From contig CAMLMI010000018.1 in NCBI GenBank assembly GCA_946480965.1, forward strand, positions 1 through 27,404: a stretch of 27,404 nt of DNA. The letters are read 5' to 3'. A program made the position numbers and the translations under genes. The notes beneath the pieces are model-generated. The model made no database searches. It was not told the origin of the DNA and saw only the letters and a list, made by a program, of their open reading frames with translations. Origin of the DNA: an uncultured Verrucomicrobiales bacterium. Its GTDB lineage: Bacteria; Verrucomicrobiota; Verrucomicrobiae; Limisphaerales; CANJSG01. The first letter of the stretch is position 1. Each line of letters begins with the position of its first letter. Below, piece after piece: positions 24,301 through 27,404 of the stretch.

Positions 24301-27300
24301 GGTGGTGGCGCGCAACGCGGCGCGGCTCCGCACCTTGTATCCCGGACTTTCTGTGGCGAACTGCGTGGGCGATTTCGCCGGGCGTCTCAGCCACGGCGGC
24401 GAACGGCTCGTGCTGACCATGCCGGACGAGATCGTCTCCACCAACGGCTCCGTGCGCGTGACCAATGTCATCGACATCGCGGTCAACCAAGTGACCTACG
24501 GCACCGGCGGGCGTTGGCCCCGGTTGTCCGACGGCGGCGGCTCCAGCCTGGAACTGATCGACACCGACGCGAATACCCGGCTCGCCGCGAACTGGGCCGC
24601 CAGCGACGAAACGGCCAAGGCGGGTTGGACCTGGATCTCGCGCACGGGCCGCGTGGACAACGCCAGCGCCACCGCCGACCAGCTCCAGGTGCTGTTGCTG
24701 GGCGAAGGCGAATGCCTGATCGACAACGTGGAGGTGATCGACAGCAACGGGAACAACCGCGTGGCCAATTCCAACTTTGAATCGGGGATCACCGGCTGGA
24801 CCGCTGAAGGCACCCTGTCCGGTTCGGGCTGGGAAACGGCCGAAGGTTTCGGCAGCGCGCGCTCGTATCGCCTGCGCGCGGTGGGACGCGGCGACAACCA
24901 GATGAACCGCGTGCGGACACCGCTCACCAGCAGCTTCGCCTCCGGCAGCACCGCGATCATCCGCGCGCGCGTCCGGTGGCTGAGCGGCCATCCGGAGATC
25001 CTGTTCCGGTTCCGGGGCAACGGCCTCGAAGCCGCAGGCGCGATGTCGCTGCCGGTTGCTCCCGGCACACCTGGTGCAGTCAACAGCCGCCGCGTGGTCA
25101 ACGCCCCGCCCGCGATCCACGAGGTCGCCCATTTCCCGGTGGTGCCCGAGACGGGCCAGAGCGTCGTCGTCACCGCGCGGGTGGACGATCCCGACGGTGT
25201 TTCCGCGCTGAACCTGCGCTACCGCATCGATCCATCGGCGACGCTGACGACGTTGGCCATGAACGACACCGGCACCGGCGGCGACGCGGTGGCGGGCGAC
25301 GGCGTGTTCAGCGCGACGATTCCCGGCCAAGCACAGGGAGTGCTTGTGGCGTTCCACGTGCAGGCCACCGATGGACTGGGGCAGGGGGCTTCGTTCCCAG
25401 CTTCGACGCCGAACGGCGAATGCCTCGTGCGCTTCGGTGAACCCACGCCCGTGGGCAACATCCCCGTGTATCGCATCTGGATGACGCAGGCGACGTTCAA
25501 CGCCTGGACCTCGGCCAACAAGCTGGGCAACGCGGCCTACGACGTGACTTTCGTCTCGGGCAACGCGCGCGCCATCTACAACACCGAGGCGCAATACGCC
25601 GGCAGCCCCTACATCTCGCCCGGCTACAACAACCCCGCCGGCAACCGCTGCGGCTACAGCATCGGTTTTCCGAAGGACGATCTCTTCCTCGGCTCCGACG
25701 GGCTGGTGCTCGATTGGCCCGGCGGCCACGGCGGCGAACGCACCGCCATCCAGGAGCAGATGGCCTATTGGTTGGCGGACCGGATGGACCTGCCGTTCAG
25801 CCACCGGCATTTCATCCGGCTGCACGTGAACGGCGTGACCGACATGCAGCGAGGTGGCGTCTTCGAGGCGGCGTTCCAGCCGGGCGGCGACTACCTGGAG
25901 GTTTGGGAAGACGGCGACAGCGACGGCGACTTCTACAAGATCGACCGCGCCTTCGAGTTCGGCGACGGCGGCGGGCTCATCGCCGATCCGCAGCCCCGGA
26001 TGCAGCTCTACACCACGACCGATCCGACCACCGGCGCGACGATCAAGAAGGCGGAGCGCTACCGCTGGACGTGGATGAAGCGCGCCTACGATTCCGCGCT
26101 CGATTTCACCAACGTGTTCGTCCTGGCAGATGCGTTGAACGCGGCTTCGCCCGAACCCTACACGGCGCAGACCGAGGCGCTGGTGGATGTCGAGCAGTTC
26201 ATGGGGGTCTTCGCCTTCGAGCACATCATCGTGAACTTCGACAGTTGGGGCCACGACATCGGCAAGAACATGTATTCCTACAAGTCGCCGACCGGGAAGT
26301 GGCGGCTGTATCCCTTCGACCTCGACTGGCTGATGCTGGTCTCCGCGCAGACCGGACGCGGCCCGGCCAACGCTTCGCTCTACAGCTCGGAAGACCCGAC
26401 CGTGTCCCGGATGTATGACCATCCCCCGTTCCGCCGCGCCTACCTGCGCGCGGTCCGGAAGGCCGTGGACCACGGGATGGATGCGGCGGCCTACGAGCCG
26501 GTGATGGACGCGAAATACCGTTCGCTGGTGGAGAACGGCGTCACGCTCTGCGACGGCGGAAGCCTCGTGAACCCGACGGTGGTCAAGCAGTGGTTCAGCA
26601 CGCGGCGCGATTTCCTGCTCGGTCAATTGGCCGAAGGCGAAGCCAGCTTCGGCGTGGCCGGAGCGACGTCGTTCACCGCGTCCACGAACGTCGTGACGCT
26701 CACCGGCACCGCGCCTCTCGGCGTTGAGAGCATCACGGTCAACGGCCAGTCCTGGCCCGTCACTTGGACCTCCGTCACCGGCTGGCGCATCCGCGTGCCG
26801 CTCGTGCCCGGGGCCAACGCCCTCACGGTTGGGGGACTGGACGAGAACGGCGCGGCGGTCGGTTCACCGGTGGCGCTGAGCGTCCAATACTCCGGCGCGG
26901 CGGTTTTGCCCATCGATCAGGTCGTCTTCAACGAGATCATGGCGCTGCCGTCGGTCGATGGCGCGGAATACCTCGAACTCTTCAACCGCTCGACCACCAC
27001 CGCCTTCGACCTCTCCGGCTGGACGGTGAACGGCGTGGACTACGTCTTCCCGCCGGGCAGCGTCATCGCGCCGGGCGGCTATCTGGTGCTGGACCGAGAT
27101 CGCACGGCCTTCGTCTCGGCCTACGGCGTGCAGGCGCCGGTCTTCGACAGCTTCGCGGGTGGGCTCCAGGCGAATGGTGAAACGCTCACGCTGCTGCGAC
27201 CGCTCGCGGGCGGCGGCGAGGAGATCGTGGACCGCGTCCGCTACGAACCCGGCGTGCCGTGGAAATCCGCCGTGGGTTCGTCGTTCCAGTTGATCGACGC

Positions 27301-27404
27301 CGCGAAGGACAACAGCCGCGTGGCGAATTGGACCTCCGTGACCTCGGACCAACCGGCGGCTCCGGAATGGAAGTTCTTCAGCACAACCGGCACGGCCACT
27401 TCGT
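21329..27404 (+). CDS. Very large secreted protein with lamin-tail domains and a CotH-kinase-like domain (partial, 3' end outside window)
   Basis: An open frame of 2025 codons runs from ATG 21329 to the edge; an in-frame ATG at 21290 is an alternative. A signal peptide is at about 1-28. The order is an N-terminal beta domain, an Ig-like domain at about 245-325 ([20 protein letters not shown]), a bacterial Ig-like segment (330-430, [20 protein letters not shown]), a LamG/DUF1349-like segment (440-600), and lamin-tail domains starting near residues 637 (VISEIMYHP), 805 (VVINEILAH), 935 ([10 protein letters not shown]) and 1865 ([10 protein letters not shown]). A CotH-like kinase domain lies at about 1377-1750, with [41 protein letters not shown] and an acidic metal pair D1664/D1666. 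CotH proteins are atypical secreted protein kinases; activity of this one is inferred. Such proteins are common in PVC bacteria and act outside the cell. No ribosome site is clear. Confidence 0.88.
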   Translation, partial: MATCVVSFRCAALALTLSAVSVPDVLAASMSPIAVTGFNRDVVLESSASGPPYTAAQELNPNEGNVFYEEGLPGLFLGLPASRSFVSQLPGDDGTVFQLQPYNANNALVLSSGTGISSGALTLVTPATYARIAVIANSASGGNTANLTLHFSDGGTVATTYEAPDWFNNGGYALLGFERINVNSGNTSGGTSNPRFYQTTIDLVALLGANNRPLAAITFEQASGAGSTGIYAVSGELAPDLSTSIVTQPVNVAVGELQPAALIAGVAGSPFPSVQWYRNGVAVPGATKTALEFPSAPLSEHNVPYFLVASNFVGGIPRSATSVVARLLVTADTTRPRLVTAASLGLQQVQLSFSERIHPSNVATLGNYTLTGPGGAVGILSAALDVSQSNVVLNVPALVDGGLYTVAVAQLTDQAAARNALAVGTQTNFTASLYAPATIGGALPAGSQQVVPGGLDLVGGGLDVGGTSDGFQFSHRPVTGNFDVKVRLDSLELADVWTEAGLVVRESLNGDARSASVMATPTVSGAYFQARTVAAGATTLSGSAPVSYPNMWLRLQRAGDAFTGFVGYDGQSWTRLGSATMSLPATLHLGFAVSSHTTNRTAKAAFREFSDVAAGAGVNPPLALEPLGQASRATSLVISEIMYHPPVRMLGNREVELEFIEIFNTRGEPEDIGGYRIAGDVEYTFPPGTVIPGGSFLVVARSPSDLAAVTGATGALGPWQGAATNGLSNSGGVVQLRHRSGALFLNVEYDTRAPWPVSADGAGHSLVLARPSYGQGEPQAWAASDAILGSPGRMEPITADPLRSVVINEILAHTDDPQPDFIELYNHGNSLVDLSGAWLSDDADTNKFRIPNGTTLAARSYVRFEQGTLGFSLNAAGEEVFLVNSNRTRVIDAVAFGGQENGVSFGRVPNGGPEWHRLAASSPAAANGVARAEAVVISEIMFDPITGEDDDQFVELHNRTAQAIDLGGWRLTDGIDFRFAPGTTLGANSHLVVARNAARLRTLYPGLSVANCVGDFAGRLSHGGERLVLTMPDEIVSTNGSVRVTNVIDIAVNQVTYGTGGRWPRLSDGGGSSLELIDTDANTRLAANWAASDETAKAGWTWISRTGRVDNASATADQLQVLLLGEGECLIDNVEVIDSNGNNRVANSNFESGITGWTAEGTLSGSGWETAEGFGSARSYRLRAVGRGDNQMNRVRTPLTSSFASGSTAIIRARVRWLSGHPEILFRFRGNGLEAAGAMSLPVAPGTPGAVNSRRVVNAPPAIHEVAHFPVVPETGQSVVVTARVDDPDGVSALNLRYRIDPSATLTTLAMNDTGTGGDAVAGDGVFSATIPGQAQGVLVAFHVQATDGLGQGASFPASTPNGECLVRFGEPTPVGNIPVYRIWMTQATFNAWTSANKLGNAAYDVTFVSGNARAIYNTEAQYAGSPYISPGYNNPAGNRCGYSIGFPKDDLFLGSDGLVLDWPGGHGGERTAIQEQMAYWLADRMDLPFSHRHFIRLHVNGVTDMQRGGVFEAAFQPGGDYLEVWEDGDSDGDFYKIDRAFEFGDGGGLIADPQPRMQLYTTTDPTTGATIKKAERYRWTWMKRAYDSALDFTNVFVLADALNAASPEPYTAQTEALVDVEQFMGVFAFEHIIVNFDSWGHDIGKNMYSYKSPTGKWRLYPFDLDWLMLVSAQTGRGPANASLYSSEDPTVSRMYDHPPFRRAYLRAVRKAVDHGMDAAAYEPVMDAKYRSLVENGVTLCDGGSLVNPTVVKQWFSTRRDFLLGQLAEGEASFGVAGATSFTASTNVVTLTGTAPLGVESITVNGQSWPVTWTSVTGWRIRVPLVPGANALTVGGLDENGAAVGSPVALSVQYSGAAVLPIDQVVFNEIMALPSVDGAEYLELFNRSTTTAFDLSGWTVNGVDYVFPPGSVIAPGGYLVLDRDRTAFVSAYGVQAPVFDSFAGGLQANGETLTLLRPLAGGGEEIVDRVRYEPGVPWKSAVGSSFQLIDAAKDNSRVANWTSVTSDQPAAPEWKFFSTTGTATS

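Noticed and set aside
22874..26626. Open frame of 1250 codons on the minus strand
   Set aside because: It is antisense to the lamin-tail/CotH gene, has no recognisable domain and an Arg/Val/His-rich composition typical of antisense frames in GC-rich coding DNA.

Overview
The window is GC-rich DNA from a bacterium of the PVC group, most likely Verrucomicrobiota. The first part encodes a characteristic PVC set: a DUF1080/membrane-bound dehydrogenase fusion, a PSCyt1-DUF1549-DUF1553 cytochrome protein and a DUF1501 protein. Most genes lack a clear Shine-Dalgarno sequence. The taxonomic call is inference from gene content only.

Layout. (1) 1-7809: the dehydrogenase-like gene (minus strand, runs off the left edge) is divergent from the PSCyt cytochrome gene (plus), which is followed by the DUF1501 gene. 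A mobile element of about 970 bp sits between the last two: a small Y1 (HUH) transposase flanked by two palindromic units of about 206-210 bp and bracketed by an 8-bp direct repeat. Removing the element leaves a 17-nt spacing between the two genes. (2) 7733-8941: ada, the methyl-DNA repair/activator protein, convergent with and overlapping the DUF1501 gene. (3) 9133-14325, minus: an apparent operon of a BlaI-type repressor, a BlaR1/M56-type membrane metalloprotease with a coiled-coil tail in place of the usual penicillin-sensor domain, a four-helix membrane coiled-coil protein and a lipoprotein. The last two are unrecognised. Two dyad sites upstream of blaI look like its operators. (4) 14467-20793, minus: a tightly packed signalling operon of TonB-dependent receptor, periplasmic YfiR protein, membrane hybrid histidine kinase, and soluble REC-histidine kinase. 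(5) 20794-21328: noncoding region holding the 3' remnant of an ABC exporter gene. (6) 21329 to the right edge, plus: a very large secreted protein with lamin-tail domains and a CotH-kinase-like domain.

The most interesting system is region 4. The kinase has the N-terminal architecture of YfiN (a CHASE8-like periplasmic domain between two membrane helices, then HAMP), and its operon neighbour is a YfiR protein. In Pseudomonas, YfiR represses the diguanylate cyclase YfiN. Here the cyclase output appears to be replaced by a His-Asp phosphorelay, and the outer-membrane partner by a TonB-dependent receptor. Region 3 may be a second unusual signalling module, in which a BlaR1-like protease lost the beta-lactam sensor and controls two envelope proteins of unknown role.
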